Positions 1 to 6,473 of a stretch of 14,434 bases of DNA are shown one piece after another; within the stretch, counting starts at the first letter, position 1, and every line of letters begins with the position of its first letter. The translations under genes and the position numbers were made by a program. The stretch is from the NCBI GenBank assembly GCA_964434735.1, contig CAYSWK010000028.1, positions 1 through 14,434 on the forward strand, written 5' to 3'. The notes under the pieces are model-generated. The model searched no databases. It was not told the DNA's origin and saw only the letters and a program-made list of their open reading frames with translations. The DNA is from CAYSWK01 sp964434735. Lineage in GTDB: Archaea; Micrarchaeota; Micrarchaeia; Anstonellales; Bilamarchaeaceae.

Positions 1-1610
1 AATACTGGTTTGGGCTCGGCAATCGCATGGCCTATCGTGATCGAAGTGCCAAGACTTTTCCATTTTTGTTGGGGAAGATTAAGTTGTTTGAATATTTCCT
101 TGCTTGTGTTTGGGATATACGGTTCAAGGAGTATTGCAAGATCCTTTACTTGGTCAACAAGCACACCTACAACTGTTTCAGCCCGTTTTTTATCCGTTTT
201 AATTAACTCCCAGGGCTTGTTGTCCTGGAAATACTTGTTTGCATTTTTTCCAAGTCCCATTATTTCATGGAGTGCGTCGCGTAGCTTTACTTTTTCCAAA
301 AGTTCAGTGATTTTTTTGTGGCCTTCCTTTTGTACGCGTACGAATTCCTTATCTGCGTCATTCAAATTTCCAGAAGGTACTCTTCCTTCAAAGTTGTTCT
401 TTACGAATACGAGGGTCCGGTTGACAAAGTTTCCGATGTTTGCAAGCAATTCGCTGTTGTTTCTGTCTGCAAATTCCTGCCAGGTAAAGTTGCTGTCCCC
501 TGTTTCGGGCCTGTTTGCAAGCAAATAATACCTAAATACATCTGGTGCAATGCCGCTTTTTACTGCGTCATTTCCAAATACTCCAAGGCCACGTGATTTA
601 GAGAATTTTCCGCCTTCATAATTCAAAAACTCCGTCGTGTTTATGTGGTGGAGCATTGTCCATGGCTCTTTAGTTCCAAGAAGCGTTGCAGGAAAAATAA
701 CGGTATGGAATGCAACATTATCCTTGCCCATGAACTGGTAAAGATGCACGTCTTTTGGGTTTTGCCACCATTTTTTCCAATCCGTGGTAAGATTTGCCGT
801 AATTGAAATATATCCAATTGGTGCGTCAAACCAGACATAAAATACTTTATCTTCGAATCCTTTTACAGGTACAGGAACGCCCCATTTCAAATCCCTGGTT
901 ATTGATCGTTTTTTCAACCCTTCCTTGATCCAAGATTTTGCAATGGTATAACTATTTTGGCTCCAGAACCCTTCTTTTGCCGTTTTTTCAATCCATGCGT
1001 CGAGATCCTTTTCGGATTTTGGAAGGTTTATGAAAAGGTGTTTTGTTTTCTTAATCACTGGTTTTGTCTTGGTTATTTTACTTACGGGGTTGATGAGCTC
1101 CTGGGGGTTGAGGAGTTTTGAGCATTTATCACACTGATCTCCCCGTGCATCTGCGTATGAGCAGTAGGGGCATGTTCCCGTAACGTATCTATCTGCAAGG
1201 AACATGTTTGCTTTTTCATCATAGAGCTGTTCAATCTCATCTTCAGTTACAAATCCGTTTTTGTTAAGATGTGCAAATATGTCCTGTGTGATTTCCGTAT
1301 GTACTGGAGTTGATGTTCTTCCGAATTTATCAAATGAAATTCCAAACCATTCGTATATTTCCTTGTGTATTTCGTAGTATTTGTCGCAAATTTCCTTTGG
1401 AGTCACTCCTTCTTCCAATGCCTTTGTTTCGGTCGCAGTGCCATATTCATCGGTTCCGCATATGTACAAGCATTCCTTACCTGAAGAGCGGCAGTACCGT
1501 GCAAATACATCTGCCGATAATACGCAGCCTATGATGTTTCCAAGATGCGGTACGTTGTTTACGTACGGCAAAGCCGAAGTAATGAGTATTTTATTTGAGA
1601 TAATAATCAC
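1..1610 (-). CDS. metG: Methionyl-tRNA synthetase, 3' end outside window
   Basis: Class I aminoacyl-tRNA synthetase that charges tRNA-Met in the cytoplasm. I translated 536 codons. The N-terminus reads ILITSALPYVNNVPHLGN, containing the HIGH-motif variant HLGN at residues 22-25. A four-cysteine zinc knuckle (C147, C150, C160, C163) sits in the connective peptide, and the KMSKS variant KFSKS is at about 335-339. The second knuckle seen in some archaeal MetRS is missing: the matching stretch NPVSKITKTKP has no cysteine. The start is a GTG at 1610; a TAG lies directly upstream in frame and the conserved core begins only seven codons later, so no earlier start is possible. The catalytic core and most of the anticodon-binding helical domain are present. 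Any C-terminal tRNA-binding domain lies off the left edge. It is divergent from the HD gene across an 80-base intergenic region. Identity is very secure; the GTG start is inferred. Confidence 0.96.
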   Translation of the reverse strand, partial: MIIISNKILITSALPYVNNVPHLGNIIGCVLSADVFARYCRSSGKECLYICGTDEYGTATETKALEEGVTPKEICDKYYEIHKEIYEWFGISFDKFGRTSTPVHTEITQDIFAHLNKNGFVTEDEIEQLYDEKANMFLADRYVTGTCPYCSYADARGDQCDKCSKLLNPQELINPVSKITKTKPVIKKTKHLFINLPKSEKDLDAWIEKTAKEGFWSQNSYTIAKSWIKEGLKKRSITRDLKWGVPVPVKGFEDKVFYVWFDAPIGYISITANLTTDWKKWWQNPKDVHLYQFMGKDNVAFHTVIFPATLLGTKEPWTMLHHINTTEFLNYEGGKFSKSRGLGVFGNDAVKSGIAPDVFRYYLLANRPETGDSNFTWQEFADRNNSELLANIGNFVNRTLVFVKNNFEGRVPSGNLNDADKEFVRVQKEGHKKITELLEKVKLRDALHEIMGLGKNANKYFQDNKPWELIKTDKKRAETVVGVLVDQVKDLAILLEPYIPNTSKEIFKQLNLPQQKWKSLGTSITIGHAIAEPKPV

Positions 1611-1629
1611 CTAATCGTAAGTAAAAATG

Positions 1630-1665
1630 TACTTCGACCTTATTAAATAATTATTGATCGAAGTA
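1630..1665. promoter_or_regulatory. Divergent metG / HD-gene promoter with 8-bp inverted repeat
   Basis: TACTTCGA (1630-1637) and TCGAAGTA (1658-1665) are exact reverse complements. They flank an AT-rich core, TTATTAAATAATTATT (about 1640-1655), that can act as a TATA box in either direction. Predicted transcript starts about 26 bases from the core would leave short leaders before the GTG at 1610 and the ATG at 1690. The repeat is seen directly; an operator role is inference. Confidence 0.45.
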
Positions 1666-1689
1666 TTCATATTGGAATTTTGTGGTCGT

Positions 1690-2199
1690 ATGAGTACGTT
1701 ACTTGAAAAAGCACTTTTATTTGCCAAAAAAGCCCATGCCGGCCAAAAAAGGGACAATGGGGACCCGTATTTTATCCATCCCAAGCGCGTCGTTGCCATT
1801 TTGCATGATGAGCTTGGCATAACGGATGAAACTGTGCTTGCTGTAGCCGCGTTGCATGATACGATTGAGGATTGCGAGGTAACGCGTGAAGATTTAGTTC
1901 GTGAATTTGGTGAGTTGATTGCCTCAATGGTCATGCTCCTTACCAAATCAAAGGAAACGCGTCATAATCCATCTTTAGTTAAGGCATATCTTGACCAGAT
2001 CAAGGCGTCATCAAAAGAGGTTCAGCTTATCAAGCTTGCCGATCGTTTGGATAATATCCGTGATCTAAATCGGTGCCCTGACGGAAAAAAGGTCGCAAGA
2101 TACGCAAAAGAAACAAGCGAGATTTTTCTCCCCTGGGCTGAAAAAATAGAAAAGAAAATTGCTGAAAAATATCTTGAGACTCTTGCTAGTTTACTGTAA
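1690..2199 (+). CDS. HD-domain phosphohydrolase, MESH1/SpoT-hydrolase-like
   Basis: A 169-residue single-domain protein of the RelA/SpoT HD family (HD_4 type), which in known members removes the 3'-pyrophosphate of (p)ppGpp using Mn2+. Visible residues match the family order: AHAGQ then PYFIHP (H30), LHDTIED (H56, D57, E60, D61) and KLADRLDNIRDL (D118, N122). There is no synthetase, TGS or ACT domain, so it corresponds to a stand-alone small alarmone hydrolase; the MESH1 relatives that also act on NADPH are another possibility. I start it at ATG 1690 because the family fold begins there; a TTG at 1654 would add 12 residues with no family match. Its 3' end overlaps the convergent SAM hydrolase by 14 bases. 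Family is secure, substrate is inferred. Confidence 0.9.
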   Translation: MSTLLEKALLFAKKAHAGQKRDNGDPYFIHPKRVVAILHDELGITDETVLAVAALHDTIEDCEVTREDLVREFGELIASMVMLLTKSKETRHNPSLVKAYLDQIKASSKEVQLIKLADRLDNIRDLNRCPDGKKVARYAKETSEIFLPWAEKIEKKIAEKYLETLASLL

Positions 2200-3136
2200 T
2201 TGATATTCTATTGTTCGGGTAAAGTTGACTATCTAATCCAAGATCTCCTGCGCGAATCTTATATACTTTATCCGCGTGCCCGTTGCATATAACAAAATCG
2301 ATGCATCCAGTTGATGCAGGAACCACAAGGGGCGTACCTGGTTTCTGGTCAAAAGCCTTTGAAACGACTGCTTGTGTCGTGATTCTTCGCTCACCTATTT
2401 CCACGAGTACCTCTGCAGTTCTTCCTACCCACCTTTCAGGTATGTGGTTTGGCACATTCGTGCGTAGTGCATGGACTCCATCAACTTGGATGATCTGCCC
2501 TGATCTTCGACCTATCTTATCCTCAACCACCACCCGTTCTTTGATTTCAGCAAATTCCGTTCTTGAAAGTGAGGGTCCGAACTCGTTTAAGGGAACTCCT
2601 CGTGCAAGATGGCCCGCAACGGGTGCAAAAAGGTCCCTGCCATGGAATGTCCCCGAACGGGCAAGCCTAAGGAAGGTAAGTTCTTCATTTTCAATGCCAA
2701 CAATTCGTTCTATTCCTTCTTGTCCAACTGCAAGCGAGAGCACGCCATTATTTGGCCCTACAAAGTATTTTCCTGTTTTTGTTTGGACAATGATAGCCTT
2801 TCGATCAGTTCCAACCCCTGGATCAACAACTGCCACGTATACGGTGCCTTCTGCTTCTACAGCACTTGTTGCGGCTTCCCGAAGTCTTGCTGCACCCACT
2901 AAGATATTATTGAGTGGCACCCCGTGGTCAATATCATCAATTTGCGCATTTGGTGCAACCCTGCGTATTGCGCTTCGCACCCCATACGTTGCAGAATCGC
3001 CCGTTCCAAAGTCCGTTATGACTGCAACGACAGGCTGTCTTCCTTTGAACGCATTCCTAAATGTCGTTCCAATAATATGTGCACATCTGTTTGCGTGTGC
3101 GAGGTCTGTTCTTTGAATTCCAAGCGTGAGTGTCAT
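2186..3136 (-). CDS. S-adenosylmethionine hydrolase (DUF62 / SAM hydroxide adenosyltransferase)
   Basis: Splits SAM with water into adenosine and methionine in characterised archaeal relatives; halogenating relatives also exist. Family landmarks are all present: VITDFGTGD near residue 40, VVDPGVGTDRKA (D105, R112), GPNNGVLSLA, and the catalytic histidine in TFHGRDLFAPVAGHLARG (H165). The D-x6-R and later H spacing matches the Asp-Arg-His set of the hydrolase group. Two oddities stand out. About 35 residues precede the point where the family normally begins, and the usual DxFGN segment reads DGVHALRTN here, keeping TN but losing FGN. Two ATGs are possible, 3145 and 3136; I prefer 3136 because it lies 25 bases from the centre of the TATA box at 3156-3167, giving a leaderless start (316 residues). 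Divergent from the HTH-CBS gene. Confidence 0.9.
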   Translation of the reverse strand: MTLTLGIQRTDLAHANRCAHIIGTTFRNAFKGRQPVVAVITDFGTGDSATYGVRSAIRRVAPNAQIDDIDHGVPLNNILVGAARLREAATSAVEAEGTVYVAVVDPGVGTDRKAIIVQTKTGKYFVGPNNGVLSLAVGQEGIERIVGIENEELTFLRLARSGTFHGRDLFAPVAGHLARGVPLNEFGPSLSRTEFAEIKERVVVEDKIGRRSGQIIQVDGVHALRTNVPNHIPERWVGRTAEVLVEIGERRITTQAVVSKAFDQKPGTPLVVPASTGCIDFVICNGHADKVYKIRAGDLGLDSQLYPNNRISITVN

Positions 3137-3155
3137 AGTACTCATTGCAAAAATT

Positions 3156-3167
3156 CCTATATATAAA
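3156..3167 (-). promoter_or_regulatory. TATA box of the SAM hydrolase gene
   Basis: Minus strand reads TTTATATATAGG. Its centre is about 25 bases upstream of ATG 3136, the spacing expected for archaeal TATA boxes in leaderless genes. Confidence 0.65.
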
Positions 3168-3180
3168 GAAAATTGAAAAT

Positions 3181-3207
3181 AATATTCTAAAAGGAATATT
3201 TATAAAT
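3181..3207 (+). promoter_or_regulatory. HTH-CBS promoter: 20-bp palindrome abutting the TATA box
   Basis: AATATTC (3181-3187) and GAATATT (3194-3200) form a perfect 7-bp inverted repeat with a 6-base spacer. The second arm runs into the TATA box ATTTATAAAT (3198-3207), whose centre is 26 bases ahead of the ATG at 3229. A dimer bound to the palindrome would block TBP. Because the downstream gene encodes an XRE-type DNA-binding protein, autorepression is a natural inference. Confidence 0.6.
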
Positions 3208-3228
3208 GAATTCAGGGATAATCTTGTT

Positions 3229-3798
3229 ATGGAACCAATCGGAACATCATTAGATTTAATTGGAAAAATCCGTCGCCAGCTTGGCCTTACTCAGAAAGAA
3301 TTGGCCAAAAAGGCAGGTGTAAGCCAGAGTCTAATCGCAAAAATAGAATCAGGAAGAATTGATCCAGCATATTCAAAAGTAGTTCAGCTTTTCCAGGCCT
3401 TGGAGTTTGAGTCCCATTCAAAGGAGAACACTTTGCATGCAAAAGACATCATGACCAAATCTCCTCTTTCAGTTACTACGAATGATACCTTGGAAACCGT
3501 GATGAGGCTTATGAAGGAAAAATCAATTTCCCAACTCCCGGTTTTTGAAAAGGAAAAAGTGGTTGGCAGTTTGAGTGACAACTCGTTAGTAGATTGGGTA
3601 ACGCGTTACGGGAATAAGATTGCAGGAATTCGTGTCCGTGAAGCGATGGAAGACGCATTCCCTACCGTGCCGTCAGAAGCAAAGCTTGACCTTATCATTG
3701 AGATGTTAAAATTTTATAAAGCAGTTTTAGTTTCTGAGAATTCGCTGGTTGTTGGCATTATTTCTAAGGCAGACCTTATCAAGGCAATGAAGCGCTAG
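3229..3798 (+). CDS. HTH (XRE/Cro type) transcriptional regulator with CBS domain pair
   Basis: A 189-residue archaeal-type regulator. Residues about 8-60 form an HTH_3 domain (IGKIRRQLGLTQKELAKKAG, then SQSLIAKIESGRIDPAYSKV). Residues about 70-125 form CBS1 (AKDIMTKSPLSVTTNDTLE, then SQLPVFEKEKVVGSLSDNSL), and 135-188 form CBS2 (VREAMEDAFPTVPSEAKL, then VVGIISKADLIKAM). CBS pairs bind adenosyl ligands such as AMP, ATP or SAM, so the protein probably senses a nucleotide-type metabolite and adjusts transcription. The divergent neighbour destroys SAM and makes adenosine, which makes SAM or adenosine derivatives plausible ligands; this is inference. I chose ATG 3229 because the TATA box sits exactly 26 bases upstream and the HTH begins immediately. 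A TTG at 3145 would add 28 residues spanning the promoter and is unlikely. Confidence 0.92.
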   Translation: MEPIGTSLDLIGKIRRQLGLTQKELAKKAGVSQSLIAKIESGRIDPAYSKVVQLFQALEFESHSKENTLHAKDIMTKSPLSVTTNDTLETVMRLMKEKSISQLPVFEKEKVVGSLSDNSLVDWVTRYGNKIAGIRVREAMEDAFPTVPSEAKLDLIIEMLKFYKAVLVSENSLVVGIISKADLIKAMKR

Positions 3799-3800
3799 CT

Positions 3801-4061
3801 TCAATCAAGGTCGCATCTATGGAACCTAAACGGAAGGGTTCCAGGTTTTAATTGCCGTATTCCTTCAAGCAAGGGTTTTACTGCTTCAAACGCAGCACCA
3901 AGGCTCGATCCTTGCCTTACGGCATGGAATGCGAGGAACACATCTTACGCCTCTGTTATTATTTTTCTTGGAACTGCAAAAAGCAATTCCTCCATTGTGT
4001 GGTCCTTCAGAAGGCCGATTTCCCCCCATTCGAATTTTTTCTCCATTTGAGTTTTGTACAT
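3801..4061 (-). pseudogene. Small unknown ORF interrupted by an in-frame TAA
   Basis: One minus-strand frame runs from ATG 4061 to TGA at 3801, 86 codons, but has a TAA at 3945-3947 after 38 codons. The first part starts MYKTQMEKKFEWGEIGLL and ends RKIITEA. After the stop, the same frame continues DVFLAFHAVRQGSSLGAAF and ends FRFHRCDLD. Both halves look like ordinary protein, and a TATA-like element (4116-4130) plus G-rich sequence precede the ATG. Options are a recently inactivated gene, two coupled mini-genes (the second from GTG 3941, 46 residues, preceded by GAGG), stop readthrough, or a base-call error. I do not recognise a family. It fills the 400-base gap between the convergent HTH-CBS and tdh genes; I see no other gene there. 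Confidence 0.4.
3820..3843. other. Hairpin-forming inverted repeat after the HTH-CBS gene
   Basis: TGGAACC (3820-3826) and GGTTCCA (3837-3843) are exact complements around a 10-base loop, starting 22 bases after the HTH-CBS stop and followed by GGTTTTAATT. It could be an RNA 3'-end structure for that transcript. It also lies inside the small minus-strand ORF, so coding constraint or chance is possible. Confidence 0.35.
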
Positions 4062-4115
4062 GGTTTTATTCCCCCCATATACCCCCTCTCTTTGGAAGGT
4101 GTTTTGAGAACATAA

Positions 4116-4130
4116 GGTCTATATATACGT
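4116..4130 (-). promoter_or_regulatory. TATA-like element upstream of the interrupted small ORF
   Basis: Minus strand reads ACGTATATATAGACC. A start about 26 bases downstream would give a leader of roughly 36 bases before ATG 4061, containing the G-rich runs GAGGGGG and GGGGGG that could pair with 16S rRNA. It supports the idea that this gap is transcribed on minus. Confidence 0.45.
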
Positions 4131-4174
4131 TTCGTGCACCAAGGGAAACTATCGTGGTTAAAATCGTGTTTTTT

Positions 4175-4200
4175 GATAATAAAAGTAGATAAAAAATAAC
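4175..4200 (-). terminator. T-rich terminator after tdh
   Basis: Directly after the tdh stop the minus strand reads GTTATTTTTTATC, then CTTTTATTATC, two oligo-T tracts of the sort that end archaeal transcription. No strong hairpin is present or needed. Confidence 0.5.
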
Positions 4201-4202
4201 AA

Positions 4203-5237
4203 TTACGGTTCAAGCACAACCTTCATCGCCTTTCCTGAATCTAAAGCCTCGAAACCTTTTTCAATATCTTTAAGCTTGAATTTGTGTGTAATAAGCTTCT
4301 CAAGAGGTACTTTTTTGCTTTTCAAAAATGAGGCTGCCTTGTACCAGGTATCAAACATTTTGCGTCCGTTTATCCCATTTACTCTAAATGCACCAAATAC
4401 GATTTTGTTGATATCAACTTCAACAGGACCTTTGAATACGCCCAGTATGCTTGCCCTTCCACCGGGTCGTAAACAAGAAAGCCCTTCATTAAGCGCAGGT
4501 CCTGCACCGCTCATTTCAAGGAATACGTCTGCTCCTTGAGGTAGGAGTTTTTTCACCTGCTTGACCGCATCTCCTTTTGATCCGTTTACTAGGTGGTCTG
4601 CACCAAATTTTTTTGCAAAATCAAGGCGGAATTCATTATGCCCAACCATAATAGTATTTTCCGCACCTGCTGCCTTGCAAAGAGCAACTGCGCACGTGCC
4701 GATAGGCCCATCTCCAAATATTACGACATTTTTTCCAGCAACTTCGCCGTCAAAAACAGTGTGTACTGCGTTTCCTAACGGTTCTTGTGCAGTCGCAACC
4801 CAGTGAGGGACCTTTGAATCATTTTTCCATGCGTTGCGATAGGGGAGTTTCATATATTCAGCAAATGTTCCGTTCGTATCTACTCCTAAAATCTTGACGT
4901 TTTCACAAATATGCTCATTTCCAGTTCTGCATTGGTAACAATAACTGCACGATATATGTGTTTCGGCAGAAACGTGGTCTCCTATTTCTAAGCCTTTAAC
5001 ATTTTTACCGCATTCAACGATTTCGCCAGAAACTTCATGGCCGAATATATAGGGGATATTTTTCCCGATTCGCGTTTGCGCCCAGTTGTCCCATTCATAA
5101 ATATGGCGGTCTGTTCCGCAGATTGAAGTTGCCTTTACCTTGATAAGCACTTCATCTTCATTGATTTTTGGAACGTCTGCTTCTTGTACTTCAAGTCCTT
5201 TCTGAGGCTTTGTTTTCCAAACAGCTAGCATGGACAT
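4203..5237 (-). CDS. tdh: L-threonine 3-dehydrogenase
   Basis: Zinc-dependent medium-chain dehydrogenase that oxidises L-threonine to 2-amino-3-ketobutyrate in the cytoplasm. At 344 residues it has the usual length. Catalytic zinc ligands appear as SICGTD (C40) and FGHEVSGE (H67, E68). The structural zinc lobe is C97, C100, C103, C111. H94 in AETHIS and the QEPLGNAVHT segment follow the archaeal TDH pattern. The Rossmann fold has FGDGPIGTCA at 174-183. After the second strand the sequence is MVGHNEFR (197-204): the acidic residue that normally selects NAD+ is absent and the loop resembles the VGSR loop of NADP-dependent relatives. Start is ATG 5237 or 5231; a TTG at 5246 is unlikely. kbl, the next enzyme of the pathway, is nearby on the opposite strand. 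Identity secure, cofactor inferred. Confidence 0.95.
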   Translation of the reverse strand: MSMLAVWKTKPQKGLEVQEADVPKINEDEVLIKVKATSICGTDRHIYEWDNWAQTRIGKNIPYIFGHEVSGEIVECGKNVKGLEIGDHVSAETHISCSYCYQCRTGNEHICENVKILGVDTNGTFAEYMKLPYRNAWKNDSKVPHWVATAQEPLGNAVHTVFDGEVAGKNVVIFGDGPIGTCAVALCKAAGAENTIMVGHNEFRLDFAKKFGADHLVNGSKGDAVKQVKKLLPQGADVFLEMSGAGPALNEGLSCLRPGGRASILGVFKGPVEVDINKIVFGAFRVNGINGRKMFDTWYKAASFLKSKKVPLEKLITHKFKLKDIEKGFEALDSGKAMKVVLEP

Positions 5238-5251
5238 ATCTTTCAACCGGA

Positions 5252-5264
5252 CTTTAAAAATATG
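5252..5264. promoter_or_regulatory. Shared bidirectional TATA element, tdh / lipoprotein
   Basis: CTTTAAAAATATG lies between divergent starts only about 44 bases apart. Its centre (about 5258) is 24 bases from the plus-strand ATG 5282, and 21 and 27 bases from the minus-strand ATGs 5237 and 5231. It is the only good TATA candidate for either gene, so one element probably serves both, with leaderless mRNAs each way. Confidence 0.6.
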
Positions 5265-5281
5265 CGTGGAACTAAGTAATT

Positions 5282-6421
5282 ATGAATCGTCTTCTTGTTT
5301 TGTTCATTAGCCTTTGTTTGCTTGGTTGTTTACAAACCCAAAATGGCCAAACCTCGAATGTTCAAGTCATAAATAATTCTTCTCAAAATGCCGTTGAAAA
5401 AATCCCTTCTCAAATTCAAAATAGCTTTTCCAATGATTCAGTTCCTCTTACAAATGCTTCTAACTTTTCCATCTCTGCCCCATCTAATCAAATCATAAAC
5501 AGCTCTACACCTCTTCCAAGTATCTCTCAAGCAAATTCGTCGTCTTTTTCTAAACAACCACGTATTCGTTCATTTACCTATCAATTGCAAAACGTTGACC
5601 CTAAGGCTTTACGAAATTCAAATTTTGATTTGGTGATAATTGATTATTCAAAAGACGGATCTGATGAAGAACGTTTTACGCTGTCCGAAATTTCCTTTAT
5701 GAAATCCGGCTCTCACCCTAAGCTTCTTTTAGCGTACATGAGCATAGGGGAAGCGGAAGATTACAGGTGGTACTGGCGTTCAAGTTGGGATGAAGATGGT
5801 GATGGGATGCCTGATGTCAACGCCCCTTCCTGGCTTGGGCCTTCAAATCCTGATTGGGAAGGAAATTACAAAGTACATTATTGGGACCCGCAATGGAAAA
5901 AAATTATTTTTGGTACAAGGGAAAGTTATCTAGATAAAATTATCGATGCGGGGTTTGATGGAGTTTATCTTGACATTATTGATGCATATGAGTTTTGGGG
6001 AGATGAAGAGAACAATGAGCCCGTTCGTCCGTTTGCCAGGCAGGACATGATTGCATTTGTTAGGGAAATTTCAAATTATGCACATATTACCCGATCTAAA
6101 CCCGATTTTCTCATCGTTCCACAAAACGGGGAGGCACTTGGGGCTTCTTTAGAATATCTGGATGCCGTTGATGGAATTGGAAAAGAGGATACATGGTATA
6201 TGGACAACGATCCAAACGATCAATCTATTACAAACGAGGTTCTTACTAACCTTGATAGGTTTAGTTTGGCAGGAAAATTTGTCCTTTGTACGGATTACGT
6301 CACCGAGTCACACAAAATCGATGATTTTTATGCGAAAGCGGTTGCCAAAGAATATGTCCCTTATTCCACTGTTCGTGAACTTGATACGCTTACGGTCAAT
6401 ACGGGTCATGAGCCCCAATAA
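5282..6421 (+). CDS. Secreted lipoprotein, GH114/TM1410-type endo alpha-1,4-polygalactosaminidase-like
   Basis: Predicted surface-anchored glycoside hydrolase-like protein of 379 residues. The N-terminus MNRLLVLFISLCLLGC is a signal peptide with lipobox LLGC (lipidated C16). A Ser/Asn/Gln-rich linker (about 17-92) should hold the domain away from the membrane. The catalytic (beta/alpha)8-type domain follows: DLVIIDYSKDG (D121), LLAYMSIGEAEDYRWYW (E157), PSWLGPSNPDWEGNYKVHYW, and DAGFDGVYLDIIDAYEFW (D231), the hallmark TM1410 series. The acidic loop DEDGDGMPD (170-178) resembles a calcium-binding loop. Start is ATG 5282, leaderless from the shared TATA element. Substrate is unknown; galactosaminoglycan cleavage is only the family precedent. 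A link to threonine breakdown on either side is not obvious. Confidence 0.85.
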   Translation: MNRLLVLFISLCLLGCLQTQNGQTSNVQVINNSSQNAVEKIPSQIQNSFSNDSVPLTNASNFSISAPSNQIINSSTPLPSISQANSSSFSKQPRIRSFTYQLQNVDPKALRNSNFDLVIIDYSKDGSDEERFTLSEISFMKSGSHPKLLLAYMSIGEAEDYRWYWRSSWDEDGDGMPDVNAPSWLGPSNPDWEGNYKVHYWDPQWKKIIFGTRESYLDKIIDAGFDGVYLDIIDAYEFWGDEENNEPVRPFARQDMIAFVREISNYAHITRSKPDFLIVPQNGEALGASLEYLDAVDGIGKEDTWYMDNDPNDQSITNEVLTNLDRFSLAGKFVLCTDYVTESHKIDDFYAKAVAKEYVPYSTVRELDTLTVNTGHEPQ

Positions 6422-6457
6422 CTCAAAAAGAGCGGTTAAAAAATCTAGTCTTTGAGT
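6421..6457. promoter_or_regulatory. kbl upstream region: TATA-like core inside a 7-bp inverted repeat
   Basis: ACTCAAA (6421-6427) and TTTGAGT (6451-6457) are exact complements flanking GGTTAAAAAATC (about 6434-6445), whose centre is some 34 bases before the kbl ATG. kbl may have its own promoter here or be read through from the lipoprotein gene, 52 bases upstream. The operator role is speculative. Confidence 0.35.
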
Positions 6458-6473
6458 ATTTATCAGGGATTGT

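Noticed and set aside
10..528. Plus-strand open frame at the left edge
   Set aside because: Lies opposite the clearly coding metG sequence and has no recognisable domain.
2283..3116. Long plus-strand open frame opposite the SAM hydrolase
   Set aside because: It is the antisense shadow of a gene with clear family motifs; its own translation shows no domain and is biased in Ser, Thr and Pro.
3945..3947. Stop readthrough or non-standard amino acid at the in-frame TAA
   Set aside because: TAA is not used for pyrrolysine or selenocysteine, and no recoding structure is evident; gene decay or two mini-ORFs are simpler.
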